Shown piece after piece: positions 1-8,724 of a DNA stretch of 64,000 nt. How positions within the stretch are numbered: the first letter of the stretch is position 1; each line of letters opens with the position of its first letter. This stretch comes from Herbidospora solisilvae (GTDB taxonomy: Bacteria; Actinomycetota; Actinomycetes; Streptosporangiales; Streptosporangiaceae): positions 1 to 64,000 of the forward strand of contig NZ_WXEW01000006.1 in the NCBI RefSeq assembly GCF_009901565.1, read 5' to 3'. The notes beneath the pieces were generated by a model, which was given only the letters and a program-made list of their open reading frames with translations, made no database searches and had not been told where the DNA came from. Made by a program: the position numbers and the translations under genes.

Positions 1-111
1 TGTTACTCACCCGTTCGCCGCTCGAGTACCCCGAAGGGCCTTTCCGCTCGACTTGCATGTGTTAAGCACGCCGCCAGCGTTCGTCCTGAGCCAGGATCAA
101 ACTCTCCAAAC
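1..111 (-). rRNA. 16S ribosomal RNA, 5' end only (partial)
   Basis: The complement of this edge reads as the universal 16S start (GAGTTTGATCCTGGCTCAG at about 86-106) followed by the conserved ACGAACGCTGGCGGCGTGC and ACATGCAAGTCGAGCG blocks. The gene is transcribed leftwards and most of it lies outside the window. The variable segment with GGCCCTTCGGGGTACTC resembles Streptosporangiaceae 16S, which is a recollection rather than a search. The exact mature 5' end is uncertain by a few bases. Confidence 0.95.
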
Positions 112-276
112 AATGTCTGCAGAATTTCTCCTGGCCAACATTCACATGAATGTCAACCAAAGGAATCCGTCATCAAATGACGGGGTTGTGCATCATGCAC
201 TGGCTTTTAGCACACTGTTGAGTTCTCAAGAAACGGACTTGCTTTTGTTTTTTCTTTTGTCTTGCTGTTGTGCCTT
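112..276 (-). other. rRNA leader upstream of 16S
   Basis: This is the transcribed leader between the rRNA promoter and 16S. It holds two small perfect hairpins: ACATTCA/TGAATGT at 138-144 and 147-153, and CCGTCAT/ATGACGG at 167-173 and 177-183. It also holds the segment at about 211-235 (minus strand TTGAGAACTCAACAGTGTGC), which recurs in actinomycete rRNA leaders and takes part in precursor processing or antitermination. The AT-rich composition contrasts with all neighbouring coding DNA. No protein-coding capacity is credible here. Confidence 0.6.
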
Positions 277-306
277 TATCTTTTCAGCGTTTCCCGCTAG
301 TGTCAA
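277..306 (-). promoter_or_regulatory. Probable rRNA operon promoter
   Basis: On the minus strand TTGACA (complement of 301-306) is followed after 18 bases by AAGATA (complement of 277-282). This is a plausible sigma-70-type -35/-10 pair placed about 170 bases upstream of 16S. Further upstream promoters between 310 and 540 are likely, because actinomycete rRNA operons usually carry several, but none could be assigned. That stretch, 307-541, holds no other recognisable feature. Confidence 0.5.
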
Positions 307-541
307 ACTCGGCACTTTCTTGCGGTTCCTGCTGAAGAGCAACCCCTCCAACTTAGCCAGGTTCCAGGCGATGTCAAATCGACCGGATTTCCGGATCTTG
401 TTGAGTGGAGTTTGCCGAACCAGGTCGACGAGTTAAAGATTAACAGCTCACCGGAGTGCTTCCGCACGGCCACGAGGTCATGGCTCGGTCAGTTGATCGC
501 CAACAGTGGATCTCCGCCGGTCAGCGGGGTAGGAACCGCTC

Positions 542-1591
542 ATGATCGAGCTGCCGCGCGCACTGGTCGTCCTGCTGACCGCGGCGGCGGCGGTCGTGAC
601 ACTGGCCGGAATCCAGGCCGTGGGTTCGATTGCCGGTCCGGTGATGCTGGCGCTGGTGCTCGTCGTGGCGGTGGCGCCCATCCGGGGTCTGCTGGAGAGG
701 AAGGGCGCGCCGACCTGGCTTCAGGTGGCGGTTCCCTTTCTCGTCGTGCTGCTGGTGCTCGCCGGGATGCTGGCGATCGTCGCGGTGGCGGCGACGCAGC
801 TGGCGACGATCGCGCCCACGTACACCGACAAGTTCGCCGCGCTGGCGGCGGAGGCGCGGGCCTTCGCGGCCGGGATCGGGTTGGGGGCCGACCAGATCGA
901 CAAGGCGATCGACTCCTTTGATCCCAGCCGGTTGCTGCCGGTCGCGCAGGGGTTGCTCGCGGGGGCGCTGGGGGCCGGGTCGGCGCTGTTCCTGATCGTG
1001 GTGTTGTCGCTGACGATGAACCTCGACGCGCCGGCGTTCACCCGGATCCTGCGGGTCGCCAAGGTCGAGCGGCCCGAGCTGCACGGGGCGCTGACCACCT
1101 TCGCGTCGCGGATCCGGCGCTATCTGCTGGTCTCCACCGTGTTCGGGATCATCTGCGCGGTGCTCGACGTGATCGCGCTGATCGTCCTCAGCGTGCCGCT
1201 GCCACTGCTCTGGGGCATCCTCGCGCTGATCACGAACTATGTGCCGAACATCGGCTTCATCCTCGGGCTGCTGCCGCCGGCGCTGCTCGCGCTGCTGGAC
1301 GGGGGGTTCTCGACGATGTTGCTGGTGATCCTCGCCTACATCGTGATCAACGTGGTGGTGCAGTCGTTCGTGCAGCCGAAGTTCCTCGGCGACGCCGTCG
1401 GGTTGTCGACCACGATGACGATGGTGTCGCTGATCGTGTGGGCCTTCGTGATCGGGCCGCTGGGGGCGCTGCTGGCGATTCCGCTCTCGCTGCTGGTGCG
1501 GGCGCTGGTCATCGACAGCGATCCTGCTGCCCGGTTCGCCCGAGCGCTGGTTTCGGGAGAAGCGCCTCCGCAGGGGCGTACCCCGGCATAG
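542..1591 (+). CDS. AI-2E family transporter (PerM/DUF20-type permease)
   Basis: The 349-residue polytopic membrane protein has the family layout. Two N-terminal membrane helices (about residues 5-45) are followed by a third near residue 62-85, an extracytoplasmic loop rich in A/D/K, and a C-terminal group of helices with the conserved segment LPLLWGILALITNYVPNIGFILG and the later VQPKFLGDAVGLS. Families of this type are named after AI-2 export, but members serve varied roles, including ion/proton antiport, so the substrate is unknown. AGGAA seven bases before the ATG supports the start. It is divergent from the rRNA operon and followed closely by the gene at 1601. Confidence 0.85.
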   Translation: MIELPRALVVLLTAAAAVVTLAGIQAVGSIAGPVMLALVLVVAVAPIRGLLERKGAPTWLQVAVPFLVVLLVLAGMLAIVAVAATQLATIAPTYTDKFAALAAEARAFAAGIGLGADQIDKAIDSFDPSRLLPVAQGLLAGALGAGSALFLIVVLSLTMNLDAPAFTRILRVAKVERPELHGALTTFASRIRRYLLVSTVFGIICAVLDVIALIVLSVPLPLLWGILALITNYVPNIGFILGLLPPALLALLDGGFSTMLLVILAYIVINVVVQSFVQPKFLGDAVGLSTTMTMVSLIVWAFVIGPLGALLAIPLSLLVRALVIDSDPAARFARALVSGEAPPQGRTPA

Positions 1592-1600
1592 GGTCACGGC

Positions 1601-2011
1601 GTGCGCAGATGGGACATCGATGAGCGGCAGACCGGGATCGCCGACGGCACGGCGATGGATCCGCAGGTCCAGACCCTCCTGGCGTCGATGCGCCGCGACG
1701 GCTGGGTGACCGAGGAGCCGGAGGTCCACCTGCTGCCGCACCTGAGGAAGGCGTGCGGCGACCGGTGGCGGATCGTGCGTGACCGGCTCCTCGACGACGG
1801 GGTGTACGAGCTGACGCTGACGCTCGAAGAGGAGCTGTCAGGTGTCGCGCTGCACCGCGCCGCTGTCGGACTTCTCACGGCCGTCGCCGAGCCGGTCTTC
1901 TTCGTCCGGCAGAGCGAGCCCCGGGTCTTCGACTGCGTCACGGGGGTGCTCGACGGCGACCCGCCCGGGTTCAAGAGTCACGGGCACCTGGTCCGCCTGA
2001 TCGTCGAATGA
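1601..2011 (+). CDS. Hypothetical protein, 136 aa
   Basis: GTG start with AGGG seven bases upstream, 9 bases after the AI-2E transporter gene. The protein is soluble and has no signal peptide or membrane segment. It has an N-terminal segment with MDPQVQTLLASMRRDGWVTE, then alternating strands ending in a hydrophobic SHGHLVRLIVE. I recognise no family. Its last 174 bases are also the antisense of the 3' end of the membrane glycosyltransferase on the other strand, so only one of the two tails is likely to be under normal protein-level selection. Confidence 0.6.
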   Translation: MRRWDIDERQTGIADGTAMDPQVQTLLASMRRDGWVTEEPEVHLLPHLRKACGDRWRIVRDRLLDDGVYELTLTLEEELSGVALHRAAVGLLTAVAEPVFFVRQSEPRVFDCVTGVLDGDPPGFKSHGHLVRLIVE

Positions 2012-3262
2012 CCGGCGGGCCCACGGCATCGCGGCGATGAGCAGCGGGAACAGGACGATCGAGCTGATCGCCCACGGCGCGTGCAGGGCGCCCCAGTCCT
2101 GGCCGCGGAACTGGGTCAGCACCAGATAGCCGGTCGCGGCCCACAACGAGCTGCCGATGATCGCCGGCCAGGCCCACTTGGTGGGGCGGGCGACCAGGAA
2201 CGGCATGAACCAGAGCAGATACTGCGCGCCCAGGCGCGGCGTCACGACCATGAAGCCCAGCAGGATCGCGATCGACACGTCGATCGGGTCGGCCTTGCGC
2301 CACCACCACAGGCAGAACGCGGCCACGGCGTAGATCATGTACTGGCCGACGACGAGCTTCCACGGCGTGAGGTCCCAGTTGCCGCCGTTGATCACGGCGG
2401 TCCAGCCCCAGTCGCCGGTGATCGGCCGCACGTCGCTCGGCCGCAGGCTGATCTCCTTGAGCACGTCGACGAGCTGGTCCCAGCGCACCCAGCCGCCGAG
2501 CGGCATGGTCAGCAGCACGAGGATCGGCGGCACGGCCACCGCCAGCCCCGACACGATCCGCGCCCGCACCCCCGGCAGGAACATCAACATGCCCGGCACC
2601 AGGATCACGGGCCAGCTCTTGGCGCACAGCGCCAGCCCCATGAGCAGACCGGCGTAGACGGCGCGGCGGGTCACCCCTGCGGCGTCGCGCGTGAGGAGGC
2701 TGCGCACCATCCGGTCGGGCCGGTCGAGCAGCGGCTCGCTCCCCCGGAACTCCCCCGGCCCCCGCGCCACCACGTAGGCGGCCACGGCGAAGACCAGCGA
2801 AACCGGTTCGACCTGCCCGTGGACCGACGCGACCAGGACCGCGAGGGGGTTGCAGGCGTACTGGAAGGCGCGGAGCCGCTGCTGCCCGCCGCCCGCCAGC
2901 CTGCCGACGAGCGGGATCAGCGCCAGGTCGGCGACGACGGTGACGAGCCGTCCGGCGATCTCCCACGGGATGCCCAGCCACATCAGCGACCCGTAGACAT
3001 AGGGGATCGCGGGCAGGAAGTGCCATCCGCTGTTGACCGGGTTGCGCCCTTCGAGGATCGCCTCACCGGCCGGGCGGAAGCTGTTCACGAAGTCGATCGG
3101 CTGCCACGAGTCGGCGGCGGAGAATGCCATGATCAGCACCCGGACCACGACGCCGACGCCGAGGATCGCCAGGAGTGAGGGTTGCCACCCCCTCCGCTGG
3201 GCGAGGACCGCGAGCACGACACCGGTGACGAGAAGGATTCCCGTGGGGATTGCGTAGTCCAT
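1838..3262 (-). CDS. Polytopic membrane glycosyltransferase, GT87/DUF2029-like
   Basis: The 474-residue protein has about ten hydrophobic segments between residues 1 and 415. A conserved-looking first loop (FVNSFRPAGEAILEGRNPVN) has the position and character of the catalytic loop of GT-C glycosyltransferases. Family members (GT87, mannosyl/arabinosyl transferases) use polyprenyl-phosphate sugars outside the membrane, in actinobacteria often for lipoglycans. This role is inferred. The final 55-60 residues, after WARRSFDDQAD, are hydrophilic and are the antisense of the neighbouring 1601-2011 gene. They look like read-through past a lost ancestral stop. Confidence 0.7.
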   Translation of the reverse strand: MDYAIPTGILLVTGVVLAVLAQRRGWQPSLLAILGVGVVVRVLIMAFSAADSWQPIDFVNSFRPAGEAILEGRNPVNSGWHFLPAIPYVYGSLMWLGIPWEIAGRLVTVVADLALIPLVGRLAGGGQQRLRAFQYACNPLAVLVASVHGQVEPVSLVFAVAAYVVARGPGEFRGSEPLLDRPDRMVRSLLTRDAAGVTRRAVYAGLLMGLALCAKSWPVILVPGMLMFLPGVRARIVSGLAVAVPPILVLLTMPLGGWVRWDQLVDVLKEISLRPSDVRPITGDWGWTAVINGGNWDLTPWKLVVGQYMIYAVAAFCLWWWRKADPIDVSIAILLGFMVVTPRLGAQYLLWFMPFLVARPTKWAWPAIIGSSLWAATGYLVLTQFRGQDWGALHAPWAISSIVLFPLLIAAMPWARRSFDDQADQVPVTLEPGRVAVEHPRDAVEDPGLALPDEEDRLGDGREKSDSGAVQRDT

Positions 3263-3480
3263 GACGCGCCAACCTTAGCCATTCCCCGTGACATAGGAGG
3301 GCCCCGCGACAGACTGGCGATCCCGCCGTCGTCTCGTCCCGCGCCGCACTCCGGGCCAGATCCGGCTTCCGTTACGGCTCCGCCCACCCCGGCCCCGCCC
3401 GCCGCTCCCGGCCCACGCCGCGTCCGGCGCCGGCCCCCGCTCCCGCCTCGCCCCGTGACGACATGAGAGATGACATGAAG

Positions 3481-3528
3481 AAGGCGGTGCCGCACCCCGG
3501 CGTCCCGGCATGGGTACGGCACCGCCTT
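3481..3528 (-). terminator. Terminator of the chitinase operon
   Basis: Perfect 12-bp inverted repeat AAGGCGGTGCCG / CGGCACCGCCTT (3481-3492 with 3517-3528) lies 17 bases past the stop of the last chitinase gene. The rest of 3263-3480 is a pyrimidine-biased spacer with no gene; it must also hold the promoter of the leftward glycosyltransferase gene. Confidence 0.7.
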
Positions 3529-3544
3529 CAGCCTCCGAGGCGGC

Positions 3545-5092
3545 TCAGAAGCCCGCGGTGATTCTGGTGAAGTCCCAGTTCGACTGACTGATGCCGGAGC
3601 AGTTCGACACCACGCCGCCACCCGGGCAGGGGCGGTCGCGGTTGACCGACCAGGTCGCGAAGCGGGTCAGGCCGCGCTGGACGGCGTAGTCGCGGATCGC
3701 CGTCCAGGCCGCGGGGGTGGTGGTCTCCAGCTGGTCGGAGAGGCCGACCATGCCCGAGATGCCCATCTTCGCGTAGGCCTGTGCGTCGGTGTAGCCGTAC
3801 GCCGATTTCAGCACGTTCTTCAGGCCCTCGGACGCGTTGATCGTGTCCTGCTGGATGTTCGAGCTGCCGAAGTCGAACGTCATGATCGTGAAGTTGTCGA
3901 TCGGCACCGCCAGGGCCCTCGCCTGGTTGATCAGGCGCACGCCGTGGGAGGTCGGGCCGCTCGTGGACGTCCCGAAGGTGACCGCGATCTTGATGTTCGG
4001 GTTGTTCTGCTTGACGATCTTGAGGCCGTTCAGGATGCGGTCCTGGACGGTGTAGTTCTCGAACTCGTCGGTGTTCTCGATGTCGAAGTCGACCACGGCC
4101 GGCCCGGTGGCGTTGATCACCGTCTGGACGGCCTGCGCGTAGGCCTGCGGCGTCGAGCAGTTCGGCCCGAGCTTGTTGCCCGACCAGCCGCCGAACGAGA
4201 CCTGGATCGACCCGCCGGCCGCCTTGATCGCGTTGATGGCGTTGATGTCGGCCGCGTTGTTGAGCGGGCGGTTGCCGTCCCAGGCCGGGTTGCAGCCGCC
4301 GGACGACAGGATGAAGGCCATGGTGAACGACTTCACCCCGGTCGCCGCCATCACCGAGGCGGGCGCGGGCGGGTCGCCCCAGCCCATGTAGAGGTAGGGC
4401 GCGCCGGGCATGCGCGGGCCGCCGGTCGGGCAGCCCGTCGTGGAGCCGGTGACCGAGCCGGACGAGGACGATTCACCCACGTTGTTGTACGCCCTCACGA
4501 CATAGGTCTTGGAGGTGCACGCCGCGATCCCGGAGATGGTCGCCGAGGTGCCGGTGACCTGCGCGCGCTGGGTCGAGCCCTCGTACACGCGATAGCCCAC
4601 GACCGTGCCCGAGGACGCGCCCCACGAGAGCGAGATCGACGAGCCGGTCGTACCGGTCACCGTCGGGGTGCCGGGGGTGCCCGGGGTGCCGGGCGGGTTG
4701 GTCGGGCCGCCGGCGCAGGGCGCGCCGTTCAGGGTGCAGTTGGCGGGCGCGGCCGAGCCGGGTGAGGCGATGAAGCCGAAGCTGGCGGTGCCGCCGGGCG
4801 GGATGGAGCCGTTCCAGCCGACGTTGCTGAGGGTGAAGCGCTGGCCGCTGCGGGAGAGCACTGCGTCCCACTGGGAGCTGACGTTGCCGCCCGAGGGCAG
4901 GTCGAAGGCGACCGACCAGCCGTTGATGGTCGAGGTGGTGCCGTTGGTGATGACGTACTTGCCCTCGAAGCCGGACCCCCATTCGGAGGTCTTGGTGAAG
5001 ACGGCGGTGGCGGGGGCGGCGTGGGCGGGGGTGGCGACGAGGACACCCGCGAAGGCGATGGAGGCCGCGAGGAGCACGCGTAAGCGTTTCAT
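3545..5092 (-). CDS. Secreted GH18 chitinase with CBM2 and FN3 modules
   Basis: 515 residues. A Sec signal peptide (1-26, ending TPAHAAPA) is followed by a CBM2 carbohydrate-binding domain (about 28-125, with W38, W61, W76, W93), a proline/glycine/threonine linker, an FN3 domain (about 142-220) and a GH18 catalytic barrel (about 230-515). The catalytic DxDxE is D335-F-D337-I-E339 and the acid is E339. It hydrolyses extracellular chitin. The start is the ATG at 5092 preceding the signal peptide; the frame stays open upstream but runs into the previous gene. It is the last gene of a three-chitinase operon, 11 bases after its neighbour. Its GH18 domain is of a different, shorter type from the other two. 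Confidence 0.92.
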   Translation of the reverse strand: MKRLRVLLAASIAFAGVLVATPAHAAPATAVFTKTSEWGSGFEGKYVITNGTTSTINGWSVAFDLPSGGNVSSQWDAVLSRSGQRFTLSNVGWNGSIPPGGTASFGFIASPGSAAPANCTLNGAPCAGGPTNPPGTPGTPGTPTVTGTTGSSISLSWGASSGTVVGYRVYEGSTQRAQVTGTSATISGIAACTSKTYVVRAYNNVGESSSSGSVTGSTTGCPTGGPRMPGAPYLYMGWGDPPAPASVMAATGVKSFTMAFILSSGGCNPAWDGNRPLNNAADINAINAIKAAGGSIQVSFGGWSGNKLGPNCSTPQAYAQAVQTVINATGPAVVDFDIENTDEFENYTVQDRILNGLKIVKQNNPNIKIAVTFGTSTSGPTSHGVRLINQARALAVPIDNFTIMTFDFGSSNIQQDTINASEGLKNVLKSAYGYTDAQAYAKMGISGMVGLSDQLETTTPAAWTAIRDYAVQRGLTRFATWSVNRDRPCPGGGVVSNCSGISQSNWDFTRITAGF

Positions 5093-5103
5093 CGGAACAG
5101 GTC

Positions 5104-6870
5104 CTATCCGAGCGCGTTGAGGTAGGAGCGGTGGCTGCGGGAGAACTCGAAGTTGTTGAACCGGTCCCAGTTGATCGACCAGGTCATCAGACCCCGGAGG
5201 TTCGGGTAGACGCCGCGCGGCCGGTAGGGGCCGCAGTTGACGCCCTTGGCCAGGCAGTCGAACGCCTTCTGCACCTCGGCCACGGTGGTGAAGCCGTTGC
5301 CGGCCTGCGGTGAGGACGGCAGGCCGATGGCGACCTGGTCTTGCCGCAGCGCGGGGAAGACGTTGTTCGTGTTGCCCTGGATCGGGAACCCGGCGAGCAG
5401 CATGTCGGTCATCGCGACGTGGAAGTCGTGGCCGCCCATCGTGTGGTACTGGTTGTCCAGGCCCATGATCGGCCCGGAGTTGTAGTCCTGCACGTGGAGC
5501 AGGGTCAGGTCGTTCCGCATCGCGTGGATGACCGGGAGGTAGGCGGCCGCGCGCGGGTCGGCGCCGCCCCACTGGCCCGAGCCGTAGAACTGGTAGCCGA
5601 GCTGGACGAAGAACGTCTCCGGAGCCATGGTCAGGATGAAACGGCTCCCGTAACGGGCCTTCAGCGAGCGCAGCGCCGCGATCAGGTTGACGATCACGGG
5701 GGTGGTCGGGTTGCGGAAGTCGGTGTCACCGGCGTTCAGCGACAGGCTGTGGCCCTCGAAGTCGATGTCGAGACCGTCGAGGCCGTACTTGTCGATGATG
5801 GCGCCGACCGACTGGACGAACTTGTCGCGCGCGGCCGTGGTCGTGAGCTGCACCTGGCCGTTCTGGCCGCCGATCGAGATCAGCACCTTCTTGCCGGCCT
5901 GCTGCTTGGCTCGGATGGCGGCGATGAACTGCGCCTCGGTCTCCACGTTGGGGCACTCGGCGACCGGGCACTGGGTGAAGCGGATGTCGCCCGAGGTGAC
6001 CGAGGTCGGCTCGCCGAACGACAGGTTGATGACGTCCCACTCGTTCGGCACGTCGGCCATCCGCGTGTAGCCGGAGCCGTTGGCGAACGAGGCGTGCAGG
6101 TAGCCGACCATGACCCGCTTGGGCAGGCCCGTGGGCGGCGGCGGCACGCTGCCGACGACGGCGGTGACCGTGTTCGACTTCGCCGACTCACCGGCGGCGT
6201 TGACCGCGCTGACCTGGTAGCCGTAGGTCCCGGCGGCGGGCCGGTCGGTGTATGTCGTGCCGGTCGGTGAGGAGATGAGCGCACCACCGCGGTAGACGCG
6301 GTATCCCGTGGCGCCGGAGACGGCGGGCCACGACAGGTTCACGTCGGTGGTGGTCTGGCTGAGCGACAGGACCGGCGCCGCCGGGGGCTGCGGTCCCGGC
6401 GGGTTGCCGCCGGGACCGTCGAGCACGACGTCGTCGGCGTAGTAGGTGCCCTGGCCGTACCAGCCGTTCAGGTAGATCGTCACGGAGGTCTGGGAGGCGC
6501 CGGTGGTGAAGGTCCGGGTGAGCTGGGCCCAGGTCGCCCCGGGCGCGGCCCAGGTCTCGGAGAACCCGATCGCGCCGAGGAAGACGTAGGGGCCGCGCAC
6601 CCACGCCGAGAGCGTGTAGGCGGTGTTCGGCTGGACGGTCACGGTCTGGGAGCACCGGGCGAAGTCGCTGCCCGCCGGGGTGGCGGCCAGGGCCCCGGAG
6701 CCCGAACGGACGGGGGTGGTGACGGCCTGGGCGCCCGAGGAGCAGGTCCAGCCGGTCAGGCCCGACTCGAAGCCGGGGTTGGTGGCGATGTTGGCGGCCT
6801 GGGCGGGCGACGCCACGAAGGCGCCGCCCAGCACGAGGGCCGCGGCTGCTATGAGGCTGCGGATCTTCAT
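5104..6870 (-). CDS. Secreted GH18 chitinase with CBM4/9-like and FN3 modules
   Basis: 588 residues. The signal peptide (1-26, SPAQAA) precedes a beta-sandwich carbohydrate-binding module of CBM4/9/16 type (about 28-152, starting NIATNPGFESGLTGW). Then come a proline linker, FN3 (about 165-240) and a GH18 domain (about 250-588). The full catalytic motif DGLDIDFE occupies D365-E372, with E372 the proton donor, and the sugar-binding SIGGQNG is at 332-338. It acts on chitin outside the cell. The ATG at 6870 directly abuts the TAG of the upstream chitinase, so translation is probably coupled. Confidence 0.92.
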   Translation of the reverse strand: MKIRSLIAAAALVLGGAFVASPAQAANIATNPGFESGLTGWTCSSGAQAVTTPVRSGSGALAATPAGSDFARCSQTVTVQPNTAYTLSAWVRGPYVFLGAIGFSETWAAPGATWAQLTRTFTTGASQTSVTIYLNGWYGQGTYYADDVVLDGPGGNPPGPQPPAAPVLSLSQTTTDVNLSWPAVSGATGYRVYRGGALISSPTGTTYTDRPAAGTYGYQVSAVNAAGESAKSNTVTAVVGSVPPPPTGLPKRVMVGYLHASFANGSGYTRMADVPNEWDVINLSFGEPTSVTSGDIRFTQCPVAECPNVETEAQFIAAIRAKQQAGKKVLISIGGQNGQVQLTTTAARDKFVQSVGAIIDKYGLDGLDIDFEGHSLSLNAGDTDFRNPTTPVIVNLIAALRSLKARYGSRFILTMAPETFFVQLGYQFYGSGQWGGADPRAAAYLPVIHAMRNDLTLLHVQDYNSGPIMGLDNQYHTMGGHDFHVAMTDMLLAGFPIQGNTNNVFPALRQDQVAIGLPSSPQAGNGFTTVAEVQKAFDCLAKGVNCGPYRPRGVYPNLRGLMTWSINWDRFNNFEFSRSHRSYLNALG

Positions 6871-8490
6871 CTACGGCAGGGTGTTCAGGTGGGGGCGGAC
6901 GGTGCGGGAGAAGTTCCAGTTGTTGCTGGCGTCCCAGTTGATCGACCAGGTCATCGCGCCCCGGATGCCCGGGTAGGCGCGCGGCGGCACGAAGCTGCCG
7001 CAGTTGGTCCGGGTCGCCAGGCACGTGAGGGCCTGGTTGACCATCGACGGGGCGACCACGCCGCCGCCGGCCGCGCCGGGACCGGCCGGGAGGCCGAGGG
7101 CGACCTGGTCGTCGCGCAGGCCGTTCTCGAGCTGGATGCAGGCGAGGGCGGTCAGGAAGTTGATCGAGCCCTGGCCGTAGGCGAAGGCCTGGTCGCAGCC
7201 GAGCATCGAGCCGGAGTTGTAGTACTGCATGTGGACGACCGTCAGGATGTCCTTGATGGCCAGGGCCAGCTTGAAGTACTCCATGCCGGTCGACTGCATG
7301 TCGATCGTCTGCGGCGCCATCGTGATGATCAGCGACGAGCCGACGCGGCTGCGGAGCTGGCGCAGCGCCTCGCCCATCCACTGGGCGTTGAGGCCGTTCT
7401 CCAGGTCGATGTCGACGCCGTCGAAGCCGTAGTTCTGCATCACCGAGTAGACCGAGTCGGCGAACTGGGCCGCGGCGGCGCTGCTGGCGACCTGCACGCG
7501 GCCGGTCTCGCCGCCGACCGAGATGATGACCTTCTTGCCGCGCGCCTTCAGGGCCTGGATGTCGGCCTTGAACTGGGCCTCGGTGTAGCCGCCGACGGCG
7601 GTGGCCAGACCCGGGTCGAGGGCGAAGGTGACCTGGCCGGGGGTGCTGGTGGCCTCGGCGAACGCGACGGCGATCAGGTCGTACTCGTTCGGCACCGCCG
7701 AGAGCTTCAGCTCGGTGGCGGGGTTGACGAAGTTGTGCCAGTAGCCGGTCAGGAAGTGCTTGGGCAGCGGCCCGATCGGGCAGCCGGTGGTGGAGCCGCT
7801 CACGGCGTCGCTGGCGACCGACTCACCCTGCGCGTTGTAGGCCTTGACCGTGTACGTCTTCGCGGTGCACGCCGCCAGTCCCGAGACGGTGGCGCTGGTG
7901 CCGGTGACCTGCGCGCGCTGGGTGGCGCCCTCGTACACGCGGTAGCCGGTGACGGTGCCCGACGAGGCGCCCCAGCTCAGCGAGATCGACGAACCGGTGG
8001 TGCCGGTGACCGACGGGGTGCCCGGCTTGCCGGGCACGCCCGGCTGCGGCGACGGTGAGGGTGACGGGGAGGGCGAGGGGTTGGTGCCGCCGCCGCAGGA
8101 CACGCCGTTGATGGTGCAGTTGGCCGGGGTCGCGCCGCCGGGGCTGGCGATGAAGCCGAAGCTCACCGAGCCGCCGACCGGGATGGTGCCGTTCCAGCCG
8201 ACGTTTCCGAAGGTGAAGCGCTGGCCGTTGCGGGTGAGGGTGGCGTCCCACTGGGAGCTGACCGCGCCGCCGGCGGGCAGGTCGAAGGCGAGCGACCAGC
8301 CGTTGACCACGGTGGGGCCGCTGTTGGTGATGACGTACTTGCCCTCGAACGCCGACCCCCACGAGGAGGTCTTGGTGAAGGTCGCGGTCGCGGCGGCGCT
8401 GGCCGGGCTCGCGGCGAAGGGGATCACGACGAAGGCGAGCGCGAGCGAGAAGACCGCCGTCAGCGTTCGCCAGACATACCTACGTTGCAT
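6871..8490 (-). CDS. Secreted GH18 chitinase with CBM2 and FN3 modules (operon leader)
   Basis: 539 residues. The signal peptide (1-33, ending SPASAAA) is followed by CBM2 (about 35-132), a (SP)n linker at 137-149, FN3 (about 156-236) and GH18 (about 244-539). The catalytic motif DGVDIDLE lies at D357-E364 with E364 the acid, and SVGGETG is at 324-330. The CBM2-linker-FN3 part is nearly the same as in the chitinase at 3545-5092, so one arose from the other by module duplication. The catalytic domain resembles that of the middle gene instead. First gene of the operon; a palindromic operator lies about 80 bases upstream. Confidence 0.92.
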   Translation of the reverse strand: MQRRYVWRTLTAVFSLALAFVVIPFAASPASAAATATFTKTSSWGSAFEGKYVITNSGPTVVNGWSLAFDLPAGGAVSSQWDATLTRNGQRFTFGNVGWNGTIPVGGSVSFGFIASPGGATPANCTINGVSCGGGTNPSPSPSPSPSPQPGVPGKPGTPSVTGTTGSSISLSWGASSGTVTGYRVYEGATQRAQVTGTSATVSGLAACTAKTYTVKAYNAQGESVASDAVSGSTTGCPIGPLPKHFLTGYWHNFVNPATELKLSAVPNEYDLIAVAFAEATSTPGQVTFALDPGLATAVGGYTEAQFKADIQALKARGKKVIISVGGETGRVQVASSAAAAQFADSVYSVMQNYGFDGVDIDLENGLNAQWMGEALRQLRSRVGSSLIITMAPQTIDMQSTGMEYFKLALAIKDILTVVHMQYYNSGSMLGCDQAFAYGQGSINFLTALACIQLENGLRDDQVALGLPAGPGAAGGGVVAPSMVNQALTCLATRTNCGSFVPPRAYPGIRGAMTWSINWDASNNWNFSRTVRPHLNTLP

Positions 8491-8570
8491 GTCACAACCT
8501 CGGGTGAGGGGGGTGGGAGGACAGGCTGTGGATGCGTCCGGTGACTTGACGCTGTGAGTGGGAGCTTCTT

Positions 8571-8587
8571 TTAGTAAAGTTTCCTAA
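8571..8587. promoter_or_regulatory. Palindromic operator upstream of the chitinase operon
   Basis: TTAGTAAAGTTTCCTAA is an imperfect palindrome with 7 of 8 symmetric pairs. It resembles the TTAGGAAA-type operators I associate with ROK-family repressors of chitinase/chitosanase genes in actinomycetes. It lies 81-97 bases upstream of the first chitinase start, in the correct place for promoter control. The regulator is unknown; a ROK gene lies at 22582-23517 but nothing in the sequence links it to this site. Confidence 0.5.
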
Positions 8588-8660
8588 GAGTTGTGGGGAT
8601 CGTAGCCCGCCGATCCCCCCGTCACAAGGCCCATCCCGTTATCCGGTGAAACATGACGAA

Positions 8661-8684
8661 ACCGCCCCGGAACCCCGAGGCGGT
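8661..8684 (-). terminator. Terminator of the GbsR/MarR regulator gene
   Basis: On the minus strand ACCGCCTCGG, a GGTT loop and CCGGGGCGGT form a 10-bp stem with one G-T pair, followed by TTTCGT. It lies 41 bases past the regulator stop codon. Confidence 0.7.
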
Positions 8685-8724
8685 CTATGTCAAAAGGTGT
8701 CAGTCCACCCTGTCAGTCACAGGG

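Noticed and set aside
53-436. A 127-codon frame across the 16S end and leader
   Set aside because: It overlaps the 16S rRNA gene and the rRNA promoter, and has no ribosome-binding site or protein motifs.
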